NCBI GenBank assembly: GCA_002084765.1
Contig: NBMB01000009.1
Location: 26,415 to 90,414, forward strand
From: Candidatus Cloacimonetes bacterium 4572_55
Lineage (GTDB): Bacteria; 4572-55
Direction: 5' to 3'
Length of the DNA: 64,000 nucleotides
Below are positions 24,849 through 33,975 of this stretch, piece after piece. Below the pieces are notes generated by a model that saw only the letters and a list, made by a program, of their open reading frames with translations, was not told the origin of the DNA and did not search any database. Position 1 is the first letter of the stretch, and each line of letters begins with the position of its first letter. The translations under genes were made by a program, and so were the position numbers.

Positions 24849-27224
24849 TTATTTCCCTGATTCAGCGGCAACTTTTTCCGATTTCTTCTTCATGTATACG
24901 ATAACCTTATCGGTTTCTTCCGCAGAGAGATTTTGATCGGGCATCGCCAATTTATATATCTGGCGCAAAGCTTCGATATCATCGTCTCCATATTTTTCTT
25001 CCGGATTCATGATCCAATCTTTTAGCCAAACATCATCCCTGCGTTGATGAACGTTCAACAAATCCGGCCCATTAAAATCTTTACCAAAACGATGGCAGGC
25101 ATTACAACCACCGTTTAGATATTCCAGTTCTCCTGGCAATAGGTTTTTCAATTCGATTGCTGAAGGCTTATAAGCCTGCATTTGCCTGTCTTTTTCCACA
25201 CGTTGGGAATAGGCCAGCAGACGTCTCACGTCAGCGACTTTATCAAATTTAACGGACAAATAGCCCTGCAACGCGCGTCCGTCCGGTCCGTGGATTTTGT
25301 CTAACAACAGCGGATACATACCGGCTTTTTCAGCGACAAATTCAATAGTAGCCGTTTCTCCAGGTCTCCAGCGATACACCGCGTCATAAGAGGCGACCTC
25401 GTACACGTAGTGATCTGTTTTGGTCTCGCCGAGATTAGTCAGATGAATCGTGACGGTCTGACCTTGGTTAGCTTCGATATTTGTCGGAGTTACCTTTCCA
25501 TTCTGAATCGTGCCAAAGACTTCCACCTTGTTGCCGCTATTCGTAATTTTTTCATTACCGGCAGTAATGGAATGTTCCGATTTCGCCATTTTTTGGATAT
25601 CGGTTCCAACCGGATAAGTCTCCTGGCTTCCAAAATCATCTTGATGAATTAACGTCGTGTAATGCGGCTCGCCCATTGGTATCGGCAGATCGTAAATAAC
25701 TTTCATCTTGTTGGCGTCGATATCAATCAATTGATGATTTTGCGGATGCAATGGACCAACCGGATTGAAGCGGTCAATTGAAAGTTTGTTTAATGCGATC
25801 AAATATTTCCCATGCGGCTCTTTTGTGTCGCCATGAGCGGAAACCAAGTGACCGATATTGTAATGAGAAGGCACGGAATCTAGTACTTTCAAATTAATAT
25901 AATCCCATTTAGTCACTTTGGAATCCACATAAATGGACGTATAGATAATGCCTTTTTCGTCGTCATATTGGTTATGGAGTGGACCCAAGCCAACTTCTAC
26001 GCTGCCATGGAGCGCGTCTTCCAAAGCGATAATAGGCAAACCATACGGATCATAATCCTCAAAATTTTCCTCTTCGATAGCTTTCATGATCTTTTCAAAG
26101 GAATACACCCAGGCATGAGAATCCAATTTTCCAGCAACGACGATATAATCGCCAGTGGGATCCACGTCCACGCCGTGCGGAGATTTTGGCTCGGGAATCA
26201 GATAGAGAACGCCCAATTTTGCAGCCATATCAATGGTCATCACTTTGTGCCCGTTAATGATTTTGTAATTCCCACTTTTTACAAGTTCCTCCGCTTTTCT
26301 CCAATTAACCACATGCAGATAATCGGTGTCTTTGGACGAACAACCGGCTTCAAATGGAGGTCTGCCGCTTTCGATTCCGCCGAAATAGGCTTCGGAACAG
26401 AATGAATTGGTAAAAGACCACCCATAACTGGCATTTTTACCAGCGTCGCTTAGATCTTGCGTGTACGGCGGAGCCAAAATAGTAAAAGATTCTTTTTCAT
26501 TAATGCGGCCTCCGTCATTGTCAAATTTCCAGTAAGTGATACCGCCTCGCCAGTATTTCAAAAAATTGGCTTCAGTAAGCGAATAATATTTTCTATCCGG
26601 CGGCGTCGGATATTGGCAGGCTTCGATAATATATTCAGAATTTGGCGTAAAAAAAGCACCGCCGTGATCATTACGAAAAATCGGGTTCTGCACGATTTGC
26701 TTTAATTCCCAGTCTTTAAGGGAAACGATAAAAATTCGGGGATTTGCTTTGTCATTAACTGTAGCCCATTTACCGTTATACAAACCGTTGGTTTCAGAAA
26801 AACCGGGATGGTGTGTGTCGCCCCACATAAGCGGCATGTCGTCAATAAAACCATCCTTCATCAGATTATAAGATTCCACGCTATAGCCGTATCCGTTGTG
26901 AGGATCTTTTGTATTTGTCGGCACATATTTCACAAGACGCATAGAAGGAACCGTGTATATAATCATATTGCCACGCTGTCCGCCAGAATTTAAGGCAACA
27001 TATTCGTCGGCGTTTTTATCAGGCGTATATGTTTTGACAGCCGCCAGAATATCATCAGCATTGAGGTCTCGTCTTTTTATCACATCGCCAAAATTTTCTT
27101 CGCCATAAGGAACGCCGATCCCTTCTCCATCGACTTTGGCTTTTTTATCGCTACAGCTTGCAAAAAGCGCAGCGATAAATGCGCTTATCATTCCGATCAA
27201 AAGCAATTTTTTAAAATTTCTCAT
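24849..27224 (-). CDS. nosZ: NosZ paralogue with CuZ site but no CuA, lipoprotein, fused to cytochrome c
   Basis: 791 residues. A lipobox (L-F-A-S-C, Cys24) predicts a lipid-anchored periplasmic protein. The beta-propeller keeps all seven CuZ histidines: GDTHHP (138, 139), NDHGG (187), SPHGVDV (350), GPLHNQ (417), NIGHL (459) and GEPHY (521). The cupredoxin domain (about 560-660) is preserved in length but its CuA ligands are gone. Aligned with its neighbour, the two Cys are Leu641 and His645, the His is Gly649 and the Met is Leu652; only the N-side His (605) remains. A C-terminal cytochrome c domain follows (CNACH at 707-711, candidate axial Met761). Cytochrome-fused NosZ is known in Wolinella, but there CuA is kept. 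Its start overlaps the upstream nosZ stop by one base. I infer it is the catalytic N2O-reducing subunit. Confidence 0.93.
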   Translation of the reverse strand: MRNFKKLLLIGMISAFIAALFASCSDKKAKVDGEGIGVPYGEENFGDVIKRRDLNADDILAAVKTYTPDKNADEYVALNSGGQRGNMIIYTVPSMRLVKYVPTNTKDPHNGYGYSVESYNLMKDGFIDDMPLMWGDTHHPGFSETNGLYNGKWATVNDKANPRIFIVSLKDWELKQIVQNPIFRNDHGGAFFTPNSEYIIEACQYPTPPDRKYYSLTEANFLKYWRGGITYWKFDNDGGRINEKESFTILAPPYTQDLSDAGKNASYGWSFTNSFCSEAYFGGIESGRPPFEAGCSSKDTDYLHVVNWRKAEELVKSGNYKIINGHKVMTIDMAAKLGVLYLIPEPKSPHGVDVDPTGDYIVVAGKLDSHAWVYSFEKIMKAIEEENFEDYDPYGLPIIALEDALHGSVEVGLGPLHNQYDDEKGIIYTSIYVDSKVTKWDYINLKVLDSVPSHYNIGHLVSAHGDTKEPHGKYLIALNKLSIDRFNPVGPLHPQNHQLIDIDANKMKVIYDLPIPMGEPHYTTLIHQDDFGSQETYPVGTDIQKMAKSEHSITAGNEKITNSGNKVEVFGTIQNGKVTPTNIEANQGQTVTIHLTNLGETKTDHYVYEVASYDAVYRWRPGETATIEFVAEKAGMYPLLLDKIHGPDGRALQGYLSVKFDKVADVRRLLAYSQRVEKDRQMQAYKPSAIELKNLLPGELEYLNGGCNACHRFGKDFNGPDLLNVHQRRDDVWLKDWIMNPEEKYGDDDIEALRQIYKLAMPDQNLSAEETDKVIVYMKKKSEKVAAESGK

Positions 27225-29473
27225 TATTCGGCTCCTTTGGTCTCAAGTTTTTCTTTAAGGAGAGTCTGGGCGCGTAATCCCACATCAGCAGTTTTCACTT
27301 GATACTGCCAATATTGCTCAGCCCATAAGAAAGCGTCTTTCCATTTCCCCTCTTCAGCATATTTAAGATGGTTCTCTTCCGCAGTTTTAGCCAGGGCTAA
27401 TTGATCAAAAGCATCGTTAACCAAAGCCTCTACGTAGGAATAGTCCTGGTAATTATTTTCCTTTAACCAGGTGACAACGCTGTTGATGACGTCTTGGGTC
27501 TGCTGAATAACTACCAATTTATCTTCATAGTTTTTCTTATACCCAACCAATTGCTCCGGGGTCAACGTGAGCTCAACTTCGCCCTTTTCGCCTTTGAAGC
27601 CCTTGGGTTTTACCATAAGGATACCTTCCATTTCTAAATGGAGCGCAGAGCAGAATTCCGTGCAATAGTAAGGAAATACGCCCGAACGGTCGGCAGTAAA
27701 TGTGAGCGAAGCTGTTTTACCCGGCTCGAAACTGCCATGAATCCCATAAGTACCCACGGTAAATCCATGAGTCTCGTCTTCCGCCCGTTCCAGATTGGTC
27801 AGATGGAAAGTCACGACGTCGCCCTCATTCACTTCCACAATTTCTGGAGTGATGTGGGAACGGATCATGGTGCCAAAGACATGAACTCGGTTGCCTTCTC
27901 GGTCAATTTTTTCTTGACCGGCAACGGTTTTAAACGGTGAGATCTCACCGGTGCGGGTATTTGTTCCCAGCGCGTATCGAATGATCGGCTTAATCGTTGT
28001 CCTCAGCACCGAGACGGACCCATACAGGTTCGCCTGAGGAACGCTCATGGTATAAATATCTTTCATATTATCGCCAGAAATATCAATAAGGTGCTGAAAA
28101 TTGGGTCGAACCGGGCCAATGTTTACAAAATTTTTGTATTGCCCTTCTTTGTCAACCGCAATCAGATAATTGGAATGCGGCTCAGCAGAAAGACCCTGGG
28201 GCGTCATTAACTCACTGGGAGGAAATGAAAGGGCCAATTCCGATTCAACGTCTTTGCTGTCATAGTTCCAGCGAATAATTTTCTTATCGCCAAAAGCCGA
28301 TGCATACGCAACGCCAGAGCGATAATCAAAAGCAATATCATGGACCTGATTGCCTAATTTTACGGACCCGTCTAAAAACTGATCATACGTGGCAACCGGT
28401 ATCCCGCCAATAGCGTTGCCCGTTGCGGCGTTGGCAAGTTTTGCATAATCCATAACCAGTGCTTCATCGTTCGCTACGATAAAGTATTTTCCATCTGGAG
28501 TGGTTTTTACTTTTTTAGCTCCGCTGGGAATTTCAATTAGCATAACAGCACCCGCGGCAACCGCGTCGCTTGTCGTCACTACAGAAGTCAGATTCACGGT
28601 TTTTTTAGTCAGCCCTTCCAATTTCGGATAATTCACTGCGTAAACATACGATTTTCCATCTTTATCAGCCAAACCAACCACCCATCCATGACTTGACTTC
28701 CGACCAGTGTCAAAATATTTCATGGTTAACGGCGGCAGTTCTAAGGTGAATGACTCATCTTTAATCATCCGTCCAATATGATGGCCCGATTCGGTTGCGT
28801 GATCCGGGTCTTCAAATTTCCAAAATGTAATACCCGATTTGAATTTGGAGTCGTATTCAGCCTCCATATCCGCGGTCCGAAAATCCCAAGTGGTGGGATA
28901 TTGACTCGTCTGAATCACATATTCTGTGTTCTCGGTCACAGCAACGCCAGGATGGGTGCTGATGAACAGCGGATGCATTAAAACTTGCTTGGTTTCAAAA
29001 TCGTCCAAACCGAGTAACGCGATACGTGAGTTGGCTCCGTCGGAATAAAATAGGTATTTTCCGTTGTACTTTCCACCGGTCTCGGAAAAAGCGGGATACC
29101 GCATATCGCCATAGCCGTAAACACGGTTATCCAGCGATCCTTTTTTCAGCATCAGCACACTTTCGTCGTCAAAGCCGTAGCCCTGCCACGGTTCCGGTGT
29201 AAAAACGCCCACATACTTGTAAATGCGCATGGACGGCATACCGTAAACAACCATAGTGCCGGAATTACCAGTCCCAGCAAAAGCAAAATACTCGTCACGA
29301 CCCCCGCGGGGCATAAACGTTTTGATGGCGGCTAACACGTCGTCATCATCCAGATTACGCGCTTGCTTTACATTGTCAAGATGCGTCTGTTGCCCAATGG
29401 AAACGCCGCTAAACAATACAAAAAGAGCCAGAATGACCCCCGTCAGGATAATCGGAATAGATTTAAAATTCAT
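27224..29473 (-). CDS. nosZ: NosZ paralogue with CuA site but degenerate CuZ
   Basis: 749 residues from the ATG at 29473 (GGGAGG five bases upstream). A Sec signal peptide (about 1-27) makes it clade II-like, without a Tat motif. The cupredoxin domain keeps a complete CuA site: THGF (His569), then C-T-E-F-C-S-A-L-H-L-E-M (Cys604, Cys608, His612, Met615). In the propeller, five of seven CuZ histidines are lost: the HH pair is R-Y (GDMRYP), the S-P-H site is Lys320, the G-H-L site is replaced near 422, and the E-P-H site is Leu483. Only His174 and His378 remain. A helical C-terminal extension of about 120 residues, ending in a WAEQYWQYQVKTAD-type segment, is kept from clade II NosZ. I infer an electron-entry subunit that cannot reduce N2O alone and pairs with the downstream NosZ. 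Confidence 0.93.
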   Translation of the reverse strand: MNFKSIPIILTGVILALFVLFSGVSIGQQTHLDNVKQARNLDDDDVLAAIKTFMPRGGRDEYFAFAGTGNSGTMVVYGMPSMRIYKYVGVFTPEPWQGYGFDDESVLMLKKGSLDNRVYGYGDMRYPAFSETGGKYNGKYLFYSDGANSRIALLGLDDFETKQVLMHPLFISTHPGVAVTENTEYVIQTSQYPTTWDFRTADMEAEYDSKFKSGITFWKFEDPDHATESGHHIGRMIKDESFTLELPPLTMKYFDTGRKSSHGWVVGLADKDGKSYVYAVNYPKLEGLTKKTVNLTSVVTTSDAVAAGAVMLIEIPSGAKKVKTTPDGKYFIVANDEALVMDYAKLANAATGNAIGGIPVATYDQFLDGSVKLGNQVHDIAFDYRSGVAYASAFGDKKIIRWNYDSKDVESELALSFPPSELMTPQGLSAEPHSNYLIAVDKEGQYKNFVNIGPVRPNFQHLIDISGDNMKDIYTMSVPQANLYGSVSVLRTTIKPIIRYALGTNTRTGEISPFKTVAGQEKIDREGNRVHVFGTMIRSHITPEIVEVNEGDVVTFHLTNLERAEDETHGFTVGTYGIHGSFEPGKTASLTFTADRSGVFPYYCTEFCSALHLEMEGILMVKPKGFKGEKGEVELTLTPEQLVGYKKNYEDKLVVIQQTQDVINSVVTWLKENNYQDYSYVEALVNDAFDQLALAKTAEENHLKYAEEGKWKDAFLWAEQYWQYQVKTADVGLRAQTLLKEKLETKGAE

Positions 29474-29525
29474 AGTGTCCTCCCTCAAACCTCATCATTT
29501 CCTCCTTACTAAACAGTTAGTGTAA

Positions 29526-30407
29526 TTATTCTTCTTTTACAACGCCTTCATCAACATCTTCATTCTCTATCACACCTTCTTCGGACTCCTCTGCTGACTC
29601 AACTTCCTCCACTGCCTTTTTATCTTCCAGAGGATATTTGACTTTTTCACCCTCTGGTGCTTTGGCAACTTGCGGCGTGGTTCCATGCATGGTTAATATG
29701 AAGCTGGATACCTTCACAATATCTTCATTTTTCAACGTTCCCCGCCAGGGAATCATTCCTTTTGATGGATTGCCAAAGTTGATAATTTTCACCACGTTTT
29801 CTATGCCAGCACCATGAATCCAGTGATCATCTGTTAAATTTGGTCCAACAATTCCGCCTCCGTCGGGCGCATGGCAACTGGCGCAATTTTTTAGAAAAAT
29901 TTGTTTTCCAGCCGCCAAACTGGCTTCATCCATAAGCGCGACAATCGAAATCGATTCAACAGGAGCCTGTATCTTGATCAACCCTCCGGTAATGAGCTTA
30001 TCATACAAGCCGGGAAATGTTGCTCTCAATTTTTTCAGAGTTTCCGCATCGGACCGGCTCATCGCGTACATGATTAAATCGTTCGCCTCGGCATTTGATC
30101 CGATATAATTTTTCAGTTTCTCCCGAACAAACGGCGTCACACTGTTTTCTATATCATACATAGGCGAATGATACTCGCTGAAAATACCACCGGAAACTCG
30201 GGTCGGACGCCAATTCGGGTCCATCTCTCTCATATATTCATCCCGTGAGAGGTCTCCGATGTCCAACACATGGAAATATGACAAATATACGAATGAAAAC
30301 ATAATTGTCAAATAAAAAATGTTTAGCGACCAGGTGGGTATCTTGTTATTAAGCACCCGGATGTTGTCATACGTATGATCTTCCAGGACGTTTTTATTCG
30401 TGTCCAT
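29526..30407 (-). CDS. ccoP: CcoP-like monoheme cytochrome c with acidic tail
   Basis: About 293 residues from the ATG at 30407 (GAGG eight bases upstream); the upstream TTG at 30443 is less likely. The N-terminus has the CcoP pattern Y-D-N-I-R-V-L-N-N-K-I-P-T-W followed by one membrane helix. One c-type heme domain is present, N-C-A-S-C-H (about residue 174), with a candidate axial Met in SKGMIPWRG. Proteobacterial CcoP has two hemes; a one-heme form is common in Bacteroidota. The C-terminus ends in about 40 residues very rich in Glu and Asp with repeated E-E motifs, which could be a docking surface for a basic partner. It is cotranscribed with ccoNO (52-base gap) and nosZ (52-base gap). Confidence 0.88.
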   Translation of the reverse strand: MDTNKNVLEDHTYDNIRVLNNKIPTWSLNIFYLTIMFSFVYLSYFHVLDIGDLSRDEYMREMDPNWRPTRVSGGIFSEYHSPMYDIENSVTPFVREKLKNYIGSNAEANDLIMYAMSRSDAETLKKLRATFPGLYDKLITGGLIKIQAPVESISIVALMDEASLAAGKQIFLKNCASCHAPDGGGIVGPNLTDDHWIHGAGIENVVKIINFGNPSKGMIPWRGTLKNEDIVKVSSFILTMHGTTPQVAKAPEGEKVKYPLEDKKAVEEVESAEESEEGVIENEDVDEGVVKEE

Positions 30408-30459
30408 ATATCGATCCTCATTATTTTTTGGCGATGAAACCAATAAGGGGCATTATATT

Positions 30460-32592
30460 TTATTTCTTCTCGGTTTCCTTAACTTTAATATCTGTTCCCA
30501 ACCGTTGTAAATAGGCAATCAATGCGATAATTTCCCGATTTGGCTCAACTTTTACCCGAGAATCTTCCATTCCTTCAGCAAGATTCAATGCCTGAAGTTT
30601 CATATCTGGAATCGCAAATTGATCATACCCTTTGGAATATGGCACTCCAAGAATTTGCATTGCCCTGATTTTTGCATCAGTGCTGGAGATATCCAATTCA
30701 TTGGTTATCAACCAGGGATAAGCGGGCATTGTCGAGCCGACAGACATCGATTTCGGATCTTGTATATGGGTATAATGCCAGGCATCCGGATATTTTCCAC
30801 CGATCCGCTGCAGGTCGGGTCCGTTTCGTTTTGAACCCCATTGGGATGGATAATCATAGATAAATTCTCCTGCCATGGAGAACTCGCCGTTCCGTTCCGT
30901 TTCACTCCGTAGGGGGCGTATCTGCTGGGTATGACAGGTATTGCAGCCTTCGCGAATGTAGATATCCCGACCCTCTAATTCCAGAGGAGTATAGGAGTTC
31001 ACGCTGTCAATGGCAGGAACGTTGCGTTCGACCAGGAACATAGGAATAATTTCGACCAACCCACCAATAACCGCGATAATGGTGAGAACGACAAAAAATC
31101 GAATAGGCTTGAAATGGATACAACAGCCTGCAGAACCTTTATTTTGATGCGCTGTGGACAATTTCTCCAGGGCAGGGGCTTCTGCCTCTTCTTCCTTAAC
31201 CAAGCTCCCAACCTTGACCGTGATAGCCAGGTTCACCACCATCATAACAGCTCCCATCAAGTAGAGCAGCCCGCCAACCGCTCGAACGATATAAGCTGGT
31301 GTTACGTGAAGCACAGTATCCATAAAAATGGGATATTGCAGATAACCTTCTGACGTAAATTCTTGCCACATAAATCCTTGAGTAACTCCAGCCCAGTATA
31401 GAGGAATCGTGTAGATAAGAATTCCTGAAACAGCAAGCCAGAAATGAATATTTGTCAGTTTTTGCGAGAAAAGTTTGGTATTATATATTTTTGGAATCAG
31501 CCAGTATAAAATGGCAAAAGTAAGTAACCCATTCCAGCCCATTGCGCCGATATGCTTTTCTGCAATCGCTAAATCCGTATTGTGAGCAAATGCGCTTATG
31601 CTTTTAACAGACAGAAACGCAGCGTCAAAAGCTGAAATCCCAAAAAAAATCAGCGCAGCTGCCATCATTCTTAGGATTGGATCTTTCCATACCTGATTGC
31701 AATCGCCCTTCAAAGTCAGCAGACCGTTTGCCATGCCGCCTAATGCTGGAGCGAAAACCATTAATGAAAAGACCATGCCCAAAGATTGCAACCAATCCGG
31801 TATTGATGTAAGAAGTAGTTGCTGGGGTGCCGCCCAACTATACAGAAAAACCATGGCTCCAAAATGTCCAATTGCCAACCGATAGGAATATACAGGTCGA
31901 TTTGCCGCTTTTGGCACGAAATAATACATCAAGCCGAAATAGGGCATTATCAAAAGGAAAGTCGACAGGTTATGTCCATAAAAACATTGCACCAGAGCGT
32001 CCTTAGCTCCTGAAAAAACGGGATAGCTCTTGAAAAGAGTCACCGGTATTTCAACGGAGTTAAATATATGGATAATAGCGATAGTAAAAAAAGAGACTAC
32101 ATAGAACCAGATCGCTATATATATTTTCCGCTCTCGTCGCTTTGAGATCGTCCCGATCATATTCACGCCGAAAACGATCCAGATAATCGTTATTAAAATA
32201 TCAATAGGCCATTCCAGTTCCGCGTATGCTTTCCCTGTCGTAAATCCCAGAGGTATGGTGATAACAGCGCATAAAATGATGAATTGCCAGCCCCAAAAAT
32301 GCACTATTGAGAGCAAATTGCTAAGCATTCTCGCTTTTAAAAGCCGTTGCAATGAGTAATAAACGCCCATAAATATGGCATTACCAACTAAAGCAAATAT
32401 CGCTATATTGGTGTGCAGGGGTCTCAAATGGCTGAATGACAAAAACGGAATTCCAAAATTTGTTTCTGGAATAAACGTTTGCAGGGCAAGAACCAAACCT
32501 ACCAGAAATCCTACCACGCCCCAAAAAATGGTCGCATAAGCAAAATTTCGAACAATCTTATTGTCGTAATAAAAGGTTTCAATTTTTGCCAT
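30460..32592 (-). CDS. ccoNO: CcoN-CcoO fusion with lost oxygen-reduction site
   Basis: 710 residues. Residues 1-470 form a CcoN-like subunit with about 12 helices and numbering equal to Pseudomonas stutzeri CcoN. Kept: His60 (LRPLHTN) and His347, ligands of low-spin heme b; His207 (YGHN); and Tyr251. Lost: CuB ligands His257 and His258 are Gln-Gln (WAAPQQLLLT instead of W-A-G-P-H-H-L-x-Y-T), the heme b3 proximal His345 is Glu (AIAEKHIGAMGW instead of the family's H-V-H), and Glu323 is Asp. The fused CcoO part (about 500-710) keeps GCNTCH near 548 and a Met in TMPAYPW. So the protein can carry heme b and one heme c but should not reduce oxygen. It sits between actF and ccoP. I infer an electron relay rather than an oxidase. 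Fused CcoNO is usual in Bacteroidota; ligand loss is not. Confidence 0.9.
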   Translation of the reverse strand: MAKIETFYYDNKIVRNFAYATIFWGVVGFLVGLVLALQTFIPETNFGIPFLSFSHLRPLHTNIAIFALVGNAIFMGVYYSLQRLLKARMLSNLLSIVHFWGWQFIILCAVITIPLGFTTGKAYAELEWPIDILITIIWIVFGVNMIGTISKRRERKIYIAIWFYVVSFFTIAIIHIFNSVEIPVTLFKSYPVFSGAKDALVQCFYGHNLSTFLLIMPYFGLMYYFVPKAANRPVYSYRLAIGHFGAMVFLYSWAAPQQLLLTSIPDWLQSLGMVFSLMVFAPALGGMANGLLTLKGDCNQVWKDPILRMMAAALIFFGISAFDAAFLSVKSISAFAHNTDLAIAEKHIGAMGWNGLLTFAILYWLIPKIYNTKLFSQKLTNIHFWLAVSGILIYTIPLYWAGVTQGFMWQEFTSEGYLQYPIFMDTVLHVTPAYIVRAVGGLLYLMGAVMMVVNLAITVKVGSLVKEEEAEAPALEKLSTAHQNKGSAGCCIHFKPIRFFVVLTIIAVIGGLVEIIPMFLVERNVPAIDSVNSYTPLELEGRDIYIREGCNTCHTQQIRPLRSETERNGEFSMAGEFIYDYPSQWGSKRNGPDLQRIGGKYPDAWHYTHIQDPKSMSVGSTMPAYPWLITNELDISSTDAKIRAMQILGVPYSKGYDQFAIPDMKLQALNLAEGMEDSRVKVEPNREIIALIAYLQRLGTDIKVKETEKK

Positions 32593-32718
32593 ACTTATTT
32601 TCTCCTCGCTTAAAAAATATTTCTCTTAACGGTAACATGTGAATAAAATGCGCCTTTTCCGTTTTTTGATATTTCGGAATTTGTGTTTTATCCGATATTA
32701 TAAACACTAAAATAACCC

Positions 32719-33909
32719 TTAACTGTATGGAACCTCATGCTTTACAGATTTCATAAATTTTGGATCGCGATATGGCGTTATCGCGTGTTTGCCAAACTGA
32801 GTCCAGAAGAGCCACATAAAAATACCGCCGATTCCAATCAGTGATGTCAGGTCAAAAATGCTAAACTTGATTCCCGTTTTATGCAGTGTGGGCATAACCA
32901 CCCAATATAAATCAATCCAGTGCATCGCTAAAATAAAAAGAGCCATATATTTCAGATACGTAAAATTCCGCTTTGAATTTCGGGTCAATAGACCGACAAA
33001 AGGAATTGCAAAATGCCCGATCACAAGGGTTTTGTTCAGAATGGACCAGGTTCCTTGGGAACGCTGTAGATAAAAAATGGTCTCCTCCGGGATATTTGCA
33101 TACCAGATCAGCAGGTATTGCGAGAACGCCATGTATCCCCAAAAAATAATAAACCCAAAGGTGAATGTCGCCAGATTATGATAGTGTTCGACAGTGATTA
33201 TCTCATTCATTACACCGCGTTTGTTTAAATACAGCCCGAAATAGATCATAAATCCCAATACGCCAACTAATCCGCCTGAGAAGAAGTAGAGTCCAAAAAT
33301 TGTCGAATACCAGTGGGGGTATAAGGACATGATCCAGTCAAACGACGCAAAGGTTGTGGTCAAAGCAAAGATAATCATGCTCGGAGCACTGATTTTCCTT
33401 AACTTCTGAATCTGGTCTATGGTTGCGCCAGAATCCATTACAATGGATGTTTTATAGAGCTTTTGCGCGATCAGATACCATATCCCAAAGTAAAACGCTG
33501 TGCGAATGGCAAAGAACGGAATATTTAAATACCCAACTTTTTTGCTTAAAATAGGGTCAGTAGCGACGTCGGCAACATGAGACCAGTGATATAAATGGTG
33601 GACTCCAAACAGAATTGGGATAAAAAAAACTGCTAAAATCGGCAGAATTTTAATGAGCGTTTCCAGAATCCGTCGGATTGCGACGCCCCAAATCGTCCCA
33701 GTAAGGTGGAATAATAGCACAAAAAATAACGCGCCAAGCGCGATAGAAACCCAGAACAGATATGCGATGAGATAGGAAAAGAAAAACTGATCTGTATTTA
33801 TAAAATAACCGACAGCCGTTACTAAAAGACCCAAAATACCGATTATCAAGGATCGTTTTTGCACGGATTTAAATTCTGTTAATTTAAAAGTAGTCGCATC
33901 GAATTTCAT
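32719..33909 (-). CDS. actF: Alternative complex III subunit ActF (NrfD-like)
   Basis: 396 residues, about ten membrane helices with the NrfD/PsrC fold shared with ActC. Family blocks such as FHLTGTIWGVAIRRILE (near 68) and YPHWYSTIFGLYFFSGG (near 195) are clear. ActF is a membrane core subunit of alternative complex III, the quinol:electron-acceptor oxidoreductase that replaces the bc1 complex. Unlike ActC, it usually lacks a defined quinone site. It is last in the act set, 66 bases after actE, and precedes ccoNO by a 126-base spacer. The normal order actABCDEF is complete here. Confidence 0.92.
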   Translation of the reverse strand: MKFDATTFKLTEFKSVQKRSLIIGILGLLVTAVGYFINTDQFFFSYLIAYLFWVSIALGALFFVLLFHLTGTIWGVAIRRILETLIKILPILAVFFIPILFGVHHLYHWSHVADVATDPILSKKVGYLNIPFFAIRTAFYFGIWYLIAQKLYKTSIVMDSGATIDQIQKLRKISAPSMIIFALTTTFASFDWIMSLYPHWYSTIFGLYFFSGGLVGVLGFMIYFGLYLNKRGVMNEIITVEHYHNLATFTFGFIIFWGYMAFSQYLLIWYANIPEETIFYLQRSQGTWSILNKTLVIGHFAIPFVGLLTRNSKRNFTYLKYMALFILAMHWIDLYWVVMPTLHKTGIKFSIFDLTSLIGIGGIFMWLFWTQFGKHAITPYRDPKFMKSVKHEVPYS

Positions 33910-33975
33910 AAAACTCTCATCGTTAAATTTATTTAAGGGTGTTTGTGGTCGATTTTAATGAGTTATGGATAATTA

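Noticed and set aside
24849..29473. A simple tandem duplication of working nosZ genes
   Set aside because: Each copy lacks the ligands of one copper centre, and the losses are reciprocal, so neither is a complete enzyme by sequence.
29526..32592. An ordinary cbb3 oxygen reductase
   Set aside because: Positions 257, 258 and 345 are Gln, Gln and Glu, removing CuB and heme b3 ligation.
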